A stretch of 40,744 bases of DNA from Pseudomonadota bacterium (GTDB lineage Bacteria; Pseudomonadota; Alphaproteobacteria; Sphingomonadales; SMXR01), in contig JADFJJ010000012.1 in the NCBI GenBank assembly GCA_022566215.1, forward strand, positions 1 to 40,744. The letters are read 5' to 3'. This document shows positions 7,520 through 18,336 of this stretch, in pieces. How positions within the stretch are numbered: position 1 is the first letter of the stretch; every line of letters begins with the position of its first letter. The translations under genes were made by a program, and so were the position numbers. The notes under the pieces were generated by a model. That model searched no databases and was not told the DNA's origin. It saw only the letters and a list, made by a program, of their open reading frames with translations.

Positions 7520-8476
7520 ATGATGCTTTTGAAAAACCGTAAATCCTGGCATATCGCTGAGAATCAAGTGACCCCGGAGCGGCTGTACCTGAGCCGCCGC
7601 CAGATCATGCAGGGTTTTGGCCTGGGGCTGGGTGCGGCGCTGGCAGGCCCTTTGTTCCGGGCTGGCGCCGCTTATGCCTTGCCCAATTTCGGGATAGCTA
7701 AAAAAACCAATTATGCCGGGGATGAGGAACTGAATTCCTACAAGGATATCACCAGCTATAACAACTTTTATGAATTCGGCGTCGAAAAGTCGGACCCGGC
7801 AAAATATGCCCATGCGCTCATTACAGATCCCTGGCCGGTCGAGGTCACCGGCCATGCCGAGCGGACCGGAACCTATTCACTGGAAGACCTGATCGATTTC
7901 AACGCGCTGGAAGAACGCATCTACCGCCTGCGCTGTGTCGAGGCGTGGTCGATGGTGATCCCCTGGGTGGGGGTGCCGCTGGCCGGCATACTGAAAAAAT
8001 TCGAGCCCACCTCGAAAGCAAAATTCGTACGTTTTGAGACCCTGGCTAATCGAGCCCAGATGCCGGGGCTGCGGTCGCGGGTGCTCGATTGGCCCTACCG
8101 GGAGGGCTTGAGAATGGACGAGGCGATGCACCCGCTGGCGTTCATGGCGGTGGGCCTCTACGGCAAACCGCTGCTGGGCCAGAACGGCGCGCCGATGCGC
8201 CTGGTGGTGCCGTGGAAATACGGCTTCAAGAGCATCAAATCGATCGTTTCGATAAATTTTGTCGAGAATCAGCCGCAGACCTCGTGGGAGATGCAAAACC
8301 CCAGCTGGTACGGGTTTTATTCCAACGTCAACCCGAACGTCAGCCGCCAGCGCTGGTCGCAGGGGCGGGAACGCCGGATCGGCGACTTTTTCAAGCGCAA
8401 AACCCTGATGTTCAACGGCTACGGGGATCAAGTGGCCTCGCTATACGCCGGCATGGATCTTGCGAAATACTTTTGA
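7520..8476 (+). CDS. msrP: Periplasmic methionine-sulfoxide reductase catalytic subunit
   Basis: A molybdopterin enzyme that repairs oxidised methionine in periplasmic proteins. It has 318 residues, the usual length. A twin-arginine export signal (SRRQIMQ at 25-31, then a long hydrophobic stretch ending AYA) shows folded export with its cofactor. The cysteine in [10 protein letters not shown], near residue 139, is the expected molybdenum ligand, and [13 protein letters not shown] is a family signature. Two adjacent ATG codons at 7520 and 7523 are both possible starts behind AGGGACC. The stop overlaps the start of msrQ by one base, so the two are translationally coupled. Confidence 0.95.
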   Translation: MMLLKNRKSWHIAENQVTPERLYLSRRQIMQGFGLGLGAALAGPLFRAGAAYALPNFGIAKKTNYAGDEELNSYKDITSYNNFYEFGVEKSDPAKYAHALITDPWPVEVTGHAERTGTYSLEDLIDFNALEERIYRLRCVEAWSMVIPWVGVPLAGILKKFEPTSKAKFVRFETLANRAQMPGLRSRVLDWPYREGLRMDEAMHPLAFMAVGLYGKPLLGQNGAPMRLVVPWKYGFKSIKSIVSINFVENQPQTSWEMQNPSWYGFYSNVNPNVSRQRWSQGRERRIGDFFKRKTLMFNGYGDQVASLYAGMDLAKYF

Positions 8477-9150
8477 TGGCGTGGACCAAAAAAACCCGCA
8501 AGACCCTGAAATGGTTTCTCTGGATCGGCATCAGCTTGCCGCTCCTTTGGCTTTTCTACAACTGGGCGCTTCTGGTCGACGAGGGGTTTAACCTCGGCTA
8601 TCTCACCAGCCTTGGTTTTCATTCGCTGACCGCCAACCCGATCGAATACACCAACCGGTTCCTGGGCGACTGGGCGCTCCGGTTCCTGTTATTCAGTTTT
8701 GCGGTGACCCCCATGGCGCGGATTTTTAAAGTGAAGCAGCTGGTCGCCTATCGGCGCATGATCGGGCTGTGGGCGTTCACCTACGTCTCATTTCACCTGA
8801 CCAGCTATATTGTGCTGGACCAGTTTTTCGACTGGGGGGAAATCTGGAGCGATATCCTGAAGCGCAACTACATGACCCTTGGCATGACCGCTTTCACCCT
8901 GCTGATCCCAATGGCGGTTACCTCCACCAAGGGCTGGATCAAGCGCCTCGGCGCCAGGCGCTGGAAGGCTATCCACAAGGCCATTTATGTCATCGCTCCA
9001 TTGGGCGCAATCCACTATTTCATGATGGCCAAGGGCAACCAGCTGGATCCCAAAATTTATATCGGGATCGTCGTTGGGCTGCTGGGAATCCGGCTCTGGT
9101 TTTCTCTTCAGGACAAAACAAAAGCGGCGGCTGGTAAAGCCACCGCCTGA
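8476..9150 (+). CDS. msrQ: Heme-binding membrane subunit of the MsrPQ system
   Basis: A membrane b-type heme protein that passes electrons from the respiratory chain to MsrP. From the ATG overlapping the msrP stop (TGATG) it has 224 residues with about six membrane helices. Conserved histidines lie in VSFHLTSYIVLDQ and GAIHYFMMAKG, and RRWKAIHKAIYVIA gives a third. The reading frame is open upstream to 8089 inside msrP, but that part is non-homologous. It is convergent with rpmE. Confidence 0.93.
   Translation: MAWTKKTRKTLKWFLWIGISLPLLWLFYNWALLVDEGFNLGYLTSLGFHSLTANPIEYTNRFLGDWALRFLLFSFAVTPMARIFKVKQLVAYRRMIGLWAFTYVSFHLTSYIVLDQFFDWGEIWSDILKRNYMTLGMTAFTLLIPMAVTSTKGWIKRLGARRWKAIHKAIYVIAPLGAIHYFMMAKGNQLDPKIYIGIVVGLLGIRLWFSLQDKTKAAAGKATA
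9126..9147. terminator. Probable bidirectional terminator between msrQ and rpmE
   Basis: A GC-rich stem GGCGG-TGG / CCA-CCGCC with a one-base bulge. On the minus strand it is followed by GCTTTTGTTTTG, and on the plus strand by an AT-rich run. It sits inside the last codons of msrQ and 24 bases past the rpmE stop. Confidence 0.55.
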
Positions 9151-9170
9151 AAATCCGGAAATAATTTTTG

Positions 9171-9398
9171 TTATTTCTTCAGGGAGAAATTCCCGAACCG
9201 CTTGTTGAAGCGGGCCACCTGGCCGCCCTTGTCGACCAGCTTGCCGGCGCCGCCGGTCCATGCCGGGTGGGTGTTGGGATCGACATCGAGGGTCAGGGTA
9301 TCGCCGTCCTTGCCATAGGTGGAACGGGTCTCGAATGTGGTGCCGTCCGTCATCACCACCTTGATGGTGTGATAATCAGGATGAATGTCTTTTTTCAT
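9171..9398 (-). CDS. rpmE: 50S ribosomal protein L31
   Basis: A 75-residue ribosomal protein of the large subunit. It begins [19 protein letters not shown] and contains NTHPAWTGG, both L31 hallmarks. It has no cysteines, so it is the zinc-independent form. The longer upstream frame to 9587 is not L31 and overlaps the divergent transporter. It is divergent from the ABC exporter gene, a neighbourhood often seen in alphaproteobacteria. Confidence 0.95.
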   Translation of the reverse strand: MKKDIHPDYHTIKVVMTDGTTFETRSTYGKDGDTLTLDVDPNTHPAWTGGAGKLVDKGGQVARFNKRFGNFSLKK

Positions 9399-9498
9399 GC
9401 TTTGTCTCCAACCGGTCGTGGCGGGCTGTATAACGCTAATAAAAAATAAACGCAAGCCCCATTGAGAAAGGAAAGACGGGGGCTTATATCTATGGGCT

Positions 9499-11301
9499 AT
9501 GAACAGGGAAAATGTGACAAACGCGGCGGAAGAGACAAAACTGAAATCCTCATCTGGCAGAGGCTTTTTCAGAAGCCTGAAAATCATTTATTCATTTCTT
9601 TTGCCCTACAAGGGCCTGATGTTCGGCGCCCTGTTTTTTTTGATTGTGGCGGCCAGCGCCCAGCTGGCGATCTTTTATTCCTTCCGGTACATCGTCGACA
9701 ACGGCTTTCGCGCCGAGGACCCCGAGGCGATCGGGTTTTATTTCAAGATGCTTTTGTTGATCGGTCTGGTTTGGGGCCTGGGGATATTTTTCCGCTTCAA
9801 GTTTGTCACCACGCTGGGTGAGCGGGTGGTGGCCGACATCAGGAAAAAAGTCCACAGCCATCTGGTCGGCATGAGCCCGGTTTTTTTCGAGGTCAACCGG
9901 CCCGGGGAAATATCCTCCCGCCTGACCGCGGATACCACGGTAATCCAGACCGTGGTGGGTTCTTCCGCCTCAATCGCGCTGAGAAGTTTTGTCACCATGC
10001 TGGGCGGAGCCGCGATCCTTTTTTACCTCAACCCCAGGCTGACCGGGATAATGCTGCTGATTGTCCCGGTGCTGGCGTTTGCGCTGATGTTTTTCGGCAA
10101 GCAGGTGCGCACCAGAACCCGCTCCGGCCAGGACAAGCTGGCGGAAATTGGGGCGATGGCCAACGAGGCGTTTAGCTCGATTCAAATCGTCCAGGCCTTC
10201 ACCCAGGAAGAACAGGAGAAGAAACGTTTTTCCGATGCGGTCGAGGACACCTTCGACATGGCCAAGCTGCGCATCGCCTCAAGGTCCTGGATGATGGCGC
10301 TGGTCACGATCCTGTTTTTCTCGGCGGTGGTCTTTGTGCTGTGGACCGGGGCGCTTGAGGTGCTTTCCGGGAAAATGACCTGGGGGGATATGACCGCCTT
10401 TGCGATGCTTTCGATCATGGTGGTGGCCTCGGTCGGCGGGATCAGCTCGGTCTATGGCGATATCCAGAAAATGGTTGGCGCGGCGGGCCGGCTGCAGGAA
10501 CTTCTGGAAGTTATTTCACCCCTCAAGGTGGCCGAAAACCCGATCCCGCCATCGCTGCCGGTCAGGGGCGCGATCAAGCTGGACGGGATCATCTTTTGTT
10601 ATCCCTCAAAACCGGATATCAGGGCGCTGGACAATTTTTCGCTGGAAATCCCGGCCGGAAAAACCGTCGCGGTGGTTGGCCCTTCCGGGGCCGGCAAGTC
10701 GACCCTGTTTCAGCTGCTGCTGCGCTTTTTTGACCCTGATGAAGGGTCTATTTATATCGATGGCGTCAACATCCGCGACATGGACCTCAAGAAACTCAGG
10801 AAACTGATCACGATCGTTCCCCAGGAAACGGTGCTGTTCGCCGCCTCGGTGCTGCAAAACGTCCGCTACGGCAAACCCGAAGCCCCGGAGCAGGAAGTCT
10901 GGCAGGCCTTAAAGGATGCCCAGGCCTATGAGTTTGTCAAAGCGCTGCCGGACGGCATCAAGACCTATCTGGGCGAGCGCGGGGTTCGCCTTTCCGGAGG
11001 CCAGCGTCAGCGCCTGACCATCGCCCGGGCAATTTTACGCGGCTCGCCAATTCTGTTGCTGGATGAAGCGACCTCATCGCTTGATTCCAAATCCGAAAAA
11101 GAGGTGCAAAAAGCGCTTAAGCGGCTGATGAAAGGCCGCACTACGCTGGTCATCGCCCACCGGCTTTCAACCGTCCAGGGGGCCGAGCGGATTGTCGTGC
11201 TGGACAATGGAAAAATAATCGCCAGCGGCAGCCACCAGGACCTGATCAAGGACCGGGACAGCCTTTACGCCACCCTGGCGCGGCTGCAGTTCAGCTTGTA
11301 A
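9499..11301 (+). CDS. MsbA-like ABC exporter (fused permease and ATPase)
   Basis: A 600-residue half-transporter expected to work as a homodimer in the inner membrane. Residues about 35-310 form the six-helix exporter domain. The ATPase domain follows, with Walker [10 protein letters not shown], the Q-loop in IVPQETVLF, signature LSGGQRQRL, Walker [13 protein letters not shown] and the switch histidine in VIAHRLSTV. The sequence is of the MsbA/lipid exporter type common next to rpmE in alphaproteobacteria; the substrate cannot be read from the sequence. The ATG at 9499 was chosen because homologs carry a short, variable, polar N-terminus. It converges with trxB, 20 bases away. Confidence 0.9.
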   Translation: MNRENVTNAAEETKLKSSSGRGFFRSLKIIYSFLLPYKGLMFGALFFLIVAASAQLAIFYSFRYIVDNGFRAEDPEAIGFYFKMLLLIGLVWGLGIFFRFKFVTTLGERVVADIRKKVHSHLVGMSPVFFEVNRPGEISSRLTADTTVIQTVVGSSASIALRSFVTMLGGAAILFYLNPRLTGIMLLIVPVLAFALMFFGKQVRTRTRSGQDKLAEIGAMANEAFSSIQIVQAFTQEEQEKKRFSDAVEDTFDMAKLRIASRSWMMALVTILFFSAVVFVLWTGALEVLSGKMTWGDMTAFAMLSIMVVASVGGISSVYGDIQKMVGAAGRLQELLEVISPLKVAENPIPPSLPVRGAIKLDGIIFCYPSKPDIRALDNFSLEIPAGKTVAVVGPSGAGKSTLFQLLLRFFDPDEGSIYIDGVNIRDMDLKKLRKLITIVPQETVLFAASVLQNVRYGKPEAPEQEVWQALKDAQAYEFVKALPDGIKTYLGERGVRLSGGQRQRLTIARAILRGSPILLLDEATSSLDSKSEKEVQKALKRLMKGRTTLVIAHRLSTVQGAERIVVLDNGKIIASGSHQDLIKDRDSLYATLARLQFSL

Positions 11302-11321
11302 ATTTAGGGTCCGGGCGCTGA

Positions 11322-12266
11322 TTATTCGCGTTCGGCCAGGTACTTTTCCGCCTCAATGGCCGCCATGCAGCCAAGCCCGGCGGCGGTCACCGCCTGGCGG
11401 AAAATCTTGTCCTTGACGTCGCCGGCGGCATAAACCCCTTCAACACTGGTGGCGGTGCTGTCGGGGCCGGTCAGGATATAACCCTCATCATCCATTTTGA
11501 CCTTGCCCCTGAACAGCCCGGTCGCCGGGTTATGACCGATGGCGATAAATACGCCGTGAACCGGCAGTTCGGAAAGATCACCGGTCTTGACGTTCTTGAT
11601 TGTCAGGCCGGTCACCCCGAGCGGGTCTTCATCACCCAGGATATCTTCCAGAACGCTGTCCCACAGAACCTCGATTTTTTGGTTCTTGAAAAGGCGGTTT
11701 TGCAGGATTTTTTCCGCCCGCAGCTCGTCGCGCCGGTGGATCAGGGTCACCTTTGAGGCAAAATTTGTCAGAAACAACGCCTCTTCTACCGCCGTATTGC
11801 CGCCGCCGATGACCGCGACTTGTTTACCTTTGTAGAAGAAACCATCGCAGGTGGCGCAGGCCGAAACCCCGAAACCCTGGAATTTGGTTTCGCCTTCCAG
11901 ACCCAGCCATCTGGCCTGGGCGCCGGTGGCGATGATGATAGTATCGCCGGTGTAAAGCACGCCTGAATCCCCTTGGGCCTCGAACGGGCGTTTTTCCAGA
12001 TCCACCTCTGTAATGTAATCGGAAATAATTTCCGTGCCGACCTGGCGGGCCTGTTCCTGCATTTGTTCCATCAGCCACGGACCCTGGATCGCTTCGGCGA
12101 AACCGGGGTAATTTTCGACATCGGTGGTGATAGTCAGCTGGCCGCCCGGCTCCATCCCCTGGACCAAAATCGGATCCAGCGCGGCGCGCGCCGCATAAAT
12201 AGCGGCGGTGTACCCGGCCGGGCCGGAGCCGATGATCAGAACCCTGGAATGTTTTGTCTCGCTCAT
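11322..12266 (-). CDS. trxB: Thioredoxin reductase
   Basis: A cytoplasmic NADPH-dependent flavoprotein that reduces thioredoxin. It has 314 residues, the standard length for the low-molecular-weight type. FAD binding GSGPAGY is at 13-19, the redox pair CATC at 137-140, NADPH binding GGGNTAVEEALFL follows, and GVYAAGDVKD is the second FAD motif. It lies 86 bases behind a typical 2-Cys peroxiredoxin on the same strand, and the pair forms a coherent peroxide-reduction unit (NADPH to TrxB to thioredoxin to peroxiredoxin). Confidence 0.96.
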   Translation of the reverse strand: MSETKHSRVLIIGSGPAGYTAAIYAARAALDPILVQGMEPGGQLTITTDVENYPGFAEAIQGPWLMEQMQEQARQVGTEIISDYITEVDLEKRPFEAQGDSGVLYTGDTIIIATGAQARWLGLEGETKFQGFGVSACATCDGFFYKGKQVAVIGGGNTAVEEALFLTNFASKVTLIHRRDELRAEKILQNRLFKNQKIEVLWDSVLEDILGDEDPLGVTGLTIKNVKTGDLSELPVHGVFIAIGHNPATGLFRGKVKMDDEGYILTGPDSTATSVEGVYAAGDVKDKIFRQAVTAAGLGCMAAIEAEKYLAERE

Positions 12267-12352
12267 TCTATAACCTTTGGCTATAATCTTTGGAAAAAGA
12301 AAGGGCCTTAGCGGACTTCTGCTGAAATTATTAACACCTGGTGGGTCAGAAC

Positions 12353-12955
12353 CTACAGTTCACCGGCATGCTTTTTAAGATATGCGGCAACCCCTTGGGC
12401 ATCGGGTTTCATGCCTTCATCGCCCTTTTGCCAGCCAGCCGGGCAAACCTCGCCGTGTTGTTCATGGAACTGCAGGGCCTCGACCATGCGCAGCGCCTCA
12501 TCGACATTGCGGCCCAGGGGCAGGTCGTTGACCACTTGGTGACGGACCACGCCGCCCTTGTCGATCAGGAAGCTGCCGCGATAGGCAATATCATCATTGA
12601 CCAGCACGTCATAATCGCGGGCAATGGTTTTTTTGATATCGGCCACCAGCGGAAAATCAACCGGGCCCAGACCGCCTTCGCTGGTCGGGGTATTGCGCCA
12701 GGCTGTGTGAGAGAAATGACTGTCTACACTTATCCCGATTACCGCTGTATTCAGTTCCTCGAATTTGGCGATGCGATTATGAAACGCCAAAATTTCCGAG
12801 GGACAGACGAAGGTGAAGTCCAGGGGATAAAAGAACACCAAGCCATATTTTCCCTTGATGTGTTCGGACAGAGTAAAATTTTCGACGATGCCGCCATCCG
12901 CCATGACGGCGGCGGCGGTAAAATCCGGGGCGGGTTTTCCAACGAGTACGCTCAA
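12353..12955 (-). CDS. Typical 2-Cys peroxiredoxin (AhpC/Prx1 type)
   Basis: A cytoplasmic peroxidase that reduces hydrogen peroxide and organic peroxides. It has 200 residues. The peroxidatic cysteine is C51 in FTFVCPSEI and the resolving cysteine about C171 in GEVCPAGW. The C-terminal extension KGDEGMKPDAQGVAAYLKKH is the part that unfolds in sensitive 2-Cys peroxiredoxins. It lies upstream of trxB on the same strand. The 284-base AT-rich gap to the divergent Lrp-type gene must hold both promoters; I see no clear OxyR or PerR site. Confidence 0.92.
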   Translation of the reverse strand: MSVLVGKPAPDFTAAAVMADGGIVENFTLSEHIKGKYGLVFFYPLDFTFVCPSEILAFHNRIAKFEELNTAVIGISVDSHFSHTAWRNTPTSEGGLGPVDFPLVADIKKTIARDYDVLVNDDIAYRGSFLIDKGGVVRHQVVNDLPLGRNVDEALRMVEALQFHEQHGEVCPAGWQKGDEGMKPDAQGVAAYLKKHAGEL

Positions 12956-13239
12956 GGGTTCTCTCCTAATATTCTAATTTAAAGGTTCAGAATCAGGCCT
13001 TAATTTATAAGGTTAGTGCTAGCAGATATAGCCATCAATATGCAACTTGCAAGTCATGTCTTTTGCTCTTAATTGCCAAACAGGAAAAATTAAAGAATTT
13101 GTGTAAAATTATAATTAATGGCAATTATATGGAAATAACTTAGAATTAAATTACTTTTTTGTTGATTTCTTGGGCTTAATTTTTTAAAGTGATTCTTAAG
13201 CTGTATTATTTACAGCAACCAGAAAAAAAGAGGTTTGTT

Positions 13240-13710
13240 TTGAGCGCAGGAAAACTAGATTCAGTAGACAGGAAAATTCTTAAAACACTTCAGGAACGGG
13301 GTCGCATTACCAATGTCGACCTGGCGGAAATGGTTGGGATTACGGCGCCGCCGTGTCTTCGCCGGGTCCGGGCGCTGGAGGAGGCTGGTTATATTGAAGG
13401 GTATCATGCCGACCTGAATCACAAGTCGTTGGGCTTTACCATTACCGCTTTTATCCTGGTGGGCTTGAATAGCAACTCAGAGGTGGACCTGACGGCGTTT
13501 GAGGAAAAAGCAAACAGCTGGCCGCTGGTAAGAGAATGTTATCTAGTCAATGGCGAGTATGACTTTATCCTCAAGGTTGTGGCCAAGGATTTGACGGAAT
13601 ACCAGGAATTCCTCACCGGGGAGCTGACCCCGACCCCGCACGTTTCCAGTGTCAAAACGGCATTCAGCGTCAGGGCCGGCAAGAATGTGACGGGGGTTCC
13701 GTTCGAGTAA
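13240..13710 (+). CDS. Lrp/AsnC-family transcriptional regulator
   Basis: A 156-residue regulator with an N-terminal helix-turn-helix (LDSVDRKILKTLQERGRI through APPCLRRVRALEEAGYI) and a C-terminal RAM ligand-binding domain (ITAFILVGL to the end). The frame is open from a GTG at 13189, but I prefer the TTG at 13240: it has AGAGG six bases upstream and gives the usual Lrp start. It is divergent from the peroxiredoxin/trxB pair, so it may regulate that pair, itself or both. The ligand is unknown; family members sense amino acids. It ends 12 bases before the convergent metH stop. Confidence 0.88.
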   Translation: MSAGKLDSVDRKILKTLQERGRITNVDLAEMVGITAPPCLRRVRALEEAGYIEGYHADLNHKSLGFTITAFILVGLNSNSEVDLTAFEEKANSWPLVRECYLVNGEYDFILKVVAKDLTEYQEFLTGELTPTPHVSSVKTAFSVRAGKNVTGVPFE

Positions 13711-13722
13711 AAGACCGCCCAT

Positions 13723-16359
13723 TTAATAACCAAGGCTGGGGCGAAGATACGCTTCGGCCTTTTTTATGCCGATGGCCTTTTTAGCGGCGTAATCCTCTAC
13801 CTGGTCGCGGGCGATTTTCCCGATCCCGAAATAATGCGCCTTGGGGTGGGCAAAATAAAAACCGGAAACGCTGGCCGCCGGGATCATGGCGAAATTTTCG
13901 CTTAACCTTACAGCGGCGCCGGCTTCGGCCCGCAAAAGGTCAAGAAGCAGCACTTTTTCCGAATGGTCCGGGCAGGCGGGATAACCCGGGGCCGGGCGAA
14001 TGCCCTGATAGCGCTCTTTGATAATCTCTTCATTGGTCAGCTTTTCACCGCTGGCGTAGCCCCAGTATTCACGCCGGACCCGTTCATGCATCCGCTCGGC
14101 AAAGGCCTCGGCAAAGCGGTCAGCCAGCGCCTTCAGAAGAATCGCGCTGTAATCATCTTTATTGTCCACAAACTCCCTGGCCTTTTGCTCCACGCCAGAG
14201 CCGGTGGAAACCACAAAAGCGCCAAGATAATCTTTTAAGCCCATCTCCTTCGGAGCGATAAAATCGGCCAGCGAATAATTGGGCCGGCCTTCGCGCTTTC
14301 GCACCTGCTGGCGCAGGAGTTGAAAATGCTTCAGTTCTCTGGTTTTTTCCTCGTCGGCGAAAACCACTATCCCCTCATCAATGGCATGGGCCGGCCAGAA
14401 CCCGATTACGCCGCGCGCCGTGATCCATTTTTCACTGATGATTTTTTCAATCATGTCCTTGGCATCCCGAAGCAGTTCGGTGGCCGTTTCCCCCTGTTTA
14501 GGGTCTTTCAGGATCGATGGGTATGTGCCCTTCATGTCCCAGGTGCGGAAAAACGGCGTCCAGTCAATCCGCCTGACCAGATCTTCCAGATCATAATCCT
14601 CAAACACCTTTGTGCCTAAGAAGGAGGGAGCAGGGGGGGTATACCTTTTCCAGTCTATTTTGGATTTATTGGCCCGGGCCTCGGCCAGCGTGACCAGGGA
14701 TCTGGACTTGGGATTTTTGGCATAATTTTCGCGCACGATTTGGTATTGATCGGTTACATCCCGCAGGAATGCGGGGCGTTTACCGGCATCGGTCAATATC
14801 CCGGCGACCCTGACGGCCCGGGAAGCATCCAGAACGTGCAGTGTCTTGTCCTGGTAAGCCGGGGCGATCCTGAGCGCGGTATGAACCTTTGAGGTGGTCG
14901 CCCCGCCGATCAGAAGCGGCTGGGTCATTCCTGATTTGGCCATGTCTTTCGCCACGGTCACCATTTCATCCAGCGAAGGGGTGATCAGGCCGGACAATCC
15001 AACCAGATCAACCTTGTTTTCATTTGCCGCCTTAAGGATTTCCCGGGAAGGAACCATGACGCCAAGGTCAATCACTTCATAATTGTTGCATTCCAGAACC
15101 ACCCCGACAATATTTTTGCCGATATCATGAACGTCGCCCTTGACGGTCGCCAGAAGCACCTTGCCTTTGGTTCTGCTGGCCGCTTTTTCGGCTTCCAGAT
15201 AAGGGGTCAGGACCCCGACCGCCTGCTTCATAACCCGGGCCGATTTCACCACCTGGGGCAAAAACATCTGGCCCGAGCCGAACAGCTCACCGACCACATC
15301 CATCCCGCGCATCAGCGGCCCTTCGATCACCGCCAGCGGCCGTTTCATCTTTTTCAGCGCCTCAAGCGTATCTTTTTCAATGTAAGCCGTGATCCCCTTG
15401 ATCAGGGCGTAGGCGAGGCGCTTTTCTACCGGTTTTTTGCGCCAGGCCTTGTCCTCACCGGTGCTGGCCGCCTTGTTGCCCTTGCGGTATTTATTGGCAA
15501 TCTCCAGCAGCCGCTCGCCGGCATCTTTGCGGGTATTCAGGATAACATCCTCGACCCGCGCCTTCAGCTCTTTTGGGATTTCGGAATAAACATCCAGCTG
15601 GCCGGCGTTGACAATCCCCATGGTCAGGCCGGCGCGGATGGCGTGATATAGGAACACCGAATGCATGGCGCGCCTGAGCGGTTCATTGCCGCGGAAGGAA
15701 AACGACACATTTGATATCCCGCCGGAGATCTGCACCAGCGGAAACTCGCGTCGGATATGACGGACCGCCTCAATAAAATCGGCGGCGTAGGAATTGTGCT
15801 CCTCAAGACCAGTGGCGACGGCGAAAACATTGGGATCGAAAATAATATCTTCCGGCGGAAAATCCGCCTTTTCGGTCAAAAGACGATATGCCCGGCGGCA
15901 AATCTCAAGGCGCTTTTCCAGGGTAGCCGCCTGGCCTTTCTCATCAAAGCCCATGACCACCGCGGCGGCGCCAAACCGGCGCAGGATTTTGGCCTGTTCC
16001 AGGAATGGCGCTTCCCCTTCCTTGAGGCTGATCGAATTGACGATCGCCTTGCCCTGTACACACTTGAGGCCGGCTTCGATCACCTCCCATCTGGAGCTGT
16101 CGATCATGATCGGGACTTTTGCCACATCTGGCTCAACCGCGATCAGTTTGAGAAATGTCGTCATCGCTTCCACGCCATCCAGCAGGGCATCGTCCATGTT
16201 GACATCGATGATGTTGGCGCCGGCCCGGATCTGCTGTTCGGCGACCTCGATCGCTCCGGTATATTCCTCCTGCTGGATAAGTTTCCGGAAGCGCGCGGAG
16301 CCGGCGACGTTGGTGCGTTCACCGATCAGGACGAAGGATGAGGAAAAAGCGTCGCTCAT
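13723..16359 (-). CDS. metH: Methionine synthase, C-terminal protein (folate, cobalamin and activation domains)
   Basis: The larger half of a split cobalamin-dependent methionine synthase. It has 878 residues. The pterin-binding domain begins [16 protein letters not shown], the cobalamin cap and Rossmann domains contain the [11 protein letters not shown] motif whose His ligates cobalt, and the C-terminal activation domain carries [15 protein letters not shown] for S-adenosylmethionine-dependent reactivation. It moves the methyl group of methyltetrahydrofolate to cobalamin and on to homocysteine, which is held by the separate N-terminal protein. Its ATG overlaps the stop of that gene (ATGA), so the two are made together. 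A two-protein MetH is a known arrangement in several alphaproteobacteria and is not a frameshift here. Confidence 0.95.
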   Translation of the reverse strand: MSDAFSSSFVLIGERTNVAGSARFRKLIQQEEYTGAIEVAEQQIRAGANIIDVNMDDALLDGVEAMTTFLKLIAVEPDVAKVPIMIDSSRWEVIEAGLKCVQGKAIVNSISLKEGEAPFLEQAKILRRFGAAAVVMGFDEKGQAATLEKRLEICRRAYRLLTEKADFPPEDIIFDPNVFAVATGLEEHNSYAADFIEAVRHIRREFPLVQISGGISNVSFSFRGNEPLRRAMHSVFLYHAIRAGLTMGIVNAGQLDVYSEIPKELKARVEDVILNTRKDAGERLLEIANKYRKGNKAASTGEDKAWRKKPVEKRLAYALIKGITAYIEKDTLEALKKMKRPLAVIEGPLMRGMDVVGELFGSGQMFLPQVVKSARVMKQAVGVLTPYLEAEKAASRTKGKVLLATVKGDVHDIGKNIVGVVLECNNYEVIDLGVMVPSREILKAANENKVDLVGLSGLITPSLDEMVTVAKDMAKSGMTQPLLIGGATTSKVHTALRIAPAYQDKTLHVLDASRAVRVAGILTDAGKRPAFLRDVTDQYQIVRENYAKNPKSRSLVTLAEARANKSKIDWKRYTPPAPSFLGTKVFEDYDLEDLVRRIDWTPFFRTWDMKGTYPSILKDPKQGETATELLRDAKDMIEKIISEKWITARGVIGFWPAHAIDEGIVVFADEEKTRELKHFQLLRQQVRKREGRPNYSLADFIAPKEMGLKDYLGAFVVSTGSGVEQKAREFVDNKDDYSAILLKALADRFAEAFAERMHERVRREYWGYASGEKLTNEEIIKERYQGIRPAPGYPACPDHSEKVLLLDLLRAEAGAAVRLSENFAMIPAASVSGFYFAHPKAHYFGIGKIARDQVEDYAAKKAIGIKKAEAYLRPSLGY
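13741..13766 (+). terminator. Probable terminator of the Lrp-type gene
   Basis: Short stem CGAAG-ATACG-CTTCG followed by GCC and six T residues, 32 bases after the stop. It lies inside the last codons of the convergent metH gene. Confidence 0.45.
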
Positions 16360-17423
16360 TGGGCCGCCACAGTCAGCGCCTCAAGGCCCGCCAATCTCAG
16401 CGCCGGTTGGCATTCCGGAATTTCCCGCGGGGGGAATTTCCCGGCATATTTGGCAATCGCGCGGATATGGTCCGGAGTGGTGCCACAGCAGCCGCCGACG
16501 ATGTTCAGGAATCCCGACTTGGCCCATTCCGCAAGTTCCGAGGCGGTCATGTCCGGGGTTTCGGTATATTCCCCCAGCTCGTTGGGCAGCCCGGCGTTGG
16601 GGTAGGCAATGACCATGGTGTCGGCAATCCGCGACAGCTCCGAGACAAAGGGCCGCAAATCCTGGGCTCCGAACGCGCAATTCAGGCCCACCACAAAGGG
16701 GTTGGCATGGCGGACCGAATACCAGAAGGCTTCAACCGTCTGGCCGGAAAGGGTTCGTCCGGAGAGATCGGTAACCGTCAATGACAGCGCCAGCGGGATA
16801 GCTTGCGCCATCTGGGATTTCAACTCTTCCACCGCGACAATCACCGCCTTGGCGTTGAGGGTGTCGAAAATGGTCTCGACCAGCAGAAAATCGGCGCCCC
16901 CTTCCATCAGTCCCCGGGCGGCTTCTTTATAACTGTTTTTCATTTGATCGAAGTCAACCGCCCGGAAAGCCGGGTCGCTGACCTTGGGTGAGACCGAAAG
17001 GGTCTTGTTGGTGGGGCCAAGAGCGCCGGCGACAAACCTGGGCCGGCCGGGAGTAGCGGCGCTGAATTTGTCCGCCGCCTGGCGGGCTAGCCGGGCTCCT
17101 TCAAAATTGATTTTATAGGCAAACTTTTCGGTCCCGTATTCGCTTTGCGAGATTGAGGTGCCGTTAAAGGTGTTGGTCTCAATAATATCGGCCCCGGCTT
17201 TGAGATATTCCTCATGGACTTTCCCGATCACCTCAGGTGCGGTCAGGTTCAGGATATCCTGGTTGCCCTTGAGGTCTTTGCCATTGGCCTGAAAGTCACC
17301 GCCCCGGTAATCCGCCTCGCAAAGCCCCAGCCCCTGCAGCACCGTTCCCATGGCGCCATCGAGAATCAGGATGCGCTCCCGGGCCTCGGTCAAAAGCCTC
17401 TCAATGCCCTTACCCCTGGTCAT
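16356..17423 (-). CDS. Methionine synthase, N-terminal homocysteine methyltransferase protein
   Basis: The homocysteine-binding half of the split MetH, 355 residues. It begins with the barrel signature [13 protein letters not shown], and the zinc ligands are the cysteine of [13 protein letters not shown] and the pair in [12 protein letters not shown] place the start at ATG 17423, which has GGGAG seven bases upstream; the frame stays open to 17525, but that part overlaps metF in a non-homologous way. It overlaps metF by 14 bases and the C-terminal metH gene by four, so the whole operon is translationally coupled. Confidence 0.93.
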   Translation of the reverse strand: MTRGKGIERLLTEARERILILDGAMGTVLQGLGLCEADYRGGDFQANGKDLKGNQDILNLTAPEVIGKVHEEYLKAGADIIETNTFNGTSISQSEYGTEKFAYKINFEGARLARQAADKFSAATPGRPRFVAGALGPTNKTLSVSPKVSDPAFRAVDFDQMKNSYKEAARGLMEGGADFLLVETIFDTLNAKAVIVAVEELKSQMAQAIPLALSLTVTDLSGRTLSGQTVEAFWYSVRHANPFVVGLNCAFGAQDLRPFVSELSRIADTMVIAYPNAGLPNELGEYTETPDMTASELAEWAKSGFLNIVGGCCGTTPDHIRAIAKYAGKFPPREIPECQPALRLAGLEALTVAAQ

Positions 17424-18336
17424 TTTTTTCTCTCCCAGGGCGCAGGCCCAGCAAATGACAAATGGCATAGGCCAGCGGCGCCCGGTTGAGGGTATAAAAA
17501 TGAAAATCCTGGACCCCTCCGGCATTCAGGCGCTTGACCATTTCACCGGCGACGGTGGCGGCCACCAGGGTGCGGGTTTCCGGGTGGTCGTCAAGGCCCT
17601 CGAACAACTCAGATAGCCAGACCGGCACGGTGGTTCCGCACAGTTTTGCGAATTTTTTCAATTGCTTGACATTGGTCACCGGCAGGATGCCGGGAACAAC
17701 CGGCACCTCGATTCCATAAGAGCGGACGTGATCGAGGAAGCGGAAATACTGGTCGGTCTCGAAAAAGAACTGGGTGATGGCGCGGGTCGCCCCGGCATCG
17801 ATTTTGCGTTTCAGGTTATCCAGGTCGGCGGCCAGATTGGGGCTGTCAGGGTGGGTCTCGGGGTAACAGGCAACCGAGATTTCAAAATCACCGATTTTCC
17901 TGATTCCGGCCACCAGATCGGCGGCGTTTTCATAGCCGCCGGGGTGGGGGATGTAGGTGTTTGTCCCAGCGGGAGGGTCCCCGCGCAAGGCCACAATGTG
18001 GCGCACCCCTTCGTCCCAATATTCCTTTACGATGGTGTCAACCTGATCCCGGGTTGCCCCGACGCAGGTCAAATGCGCCGCCGGGGTCAGGTCTGTTTCC
18101 TTCAGGATGCGTTTGATGGTGGCATGGGTGCGCTCGCGGGTCGAGCCGCCGGCGCCGTAGGTGACCGAAACGAAATTTGGGCTTAAAGGGGCCAGTTTCT
18201 GGATCGAGGCCCAAAGGGTTTTTTCCATTTTCTCGCTGGCCGGGGGGAAAAATTCGAACGACACCGAAATGTCACCGGGGTTAAGCGAAAAAAGCGAGGA
18301 CTGGAGCCCCCTCAGATAATCCTGGCCCGGGGTCAT
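17410..18336 (-). CDS. metF: 5,10-methylenetetrahydrofolate reductase
   Basis: A flavoenzyme that makes 5-methyltetrahydrofolate, the methyl donor used by MetH. It has 308 residues. SFEFFPP near the start and SVTYGAGGSTRERT are family signatures; HLTCVGATRDQ and HIVALRGDPPAG line the active site. Its ATG overlaps the stop of the SahR-like gene (ATGA), and its end overlaps the metH N-terminal gene. It supplies the substrate of the two downstream proteins, a direct metabolic link inside the operon. Confidence 0.96.
   Translation of the reverse strand: MTPGQDYLRGLQSSLFSLNPGDISVSFEFFPPASEKMEKTLWASIQKLAPLSPNFVSVTYGAGGSTRERTHATIKRILKETDLTPAAHLTCVGATRDQVDTIVKEYWDEGVRHIVALRGDPPAGTNTYIPHPGGYENAADLVAGIRKIGDFEISVACYPETHPDSPNLAADLDNLKRKIDAGATRAITQFFFETDQYFRFLDHVRSYGIEVPVVPGILPVTNVKQLKKFAKLCGTTVPVWLSELFEGLDDHPETRTLVAATVAGEMVKRLNAGGVQDFHFYTLNRAPLAYAICHLLGLRPGREKNDQG

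Noticed and set aside
13723-17423. metH interrupted by a frameshift
   Set aside because: The two parts overlap by a clean ATGA, each has the proper domain borders, and split MetH proteins are known in alphaproteobacteria.
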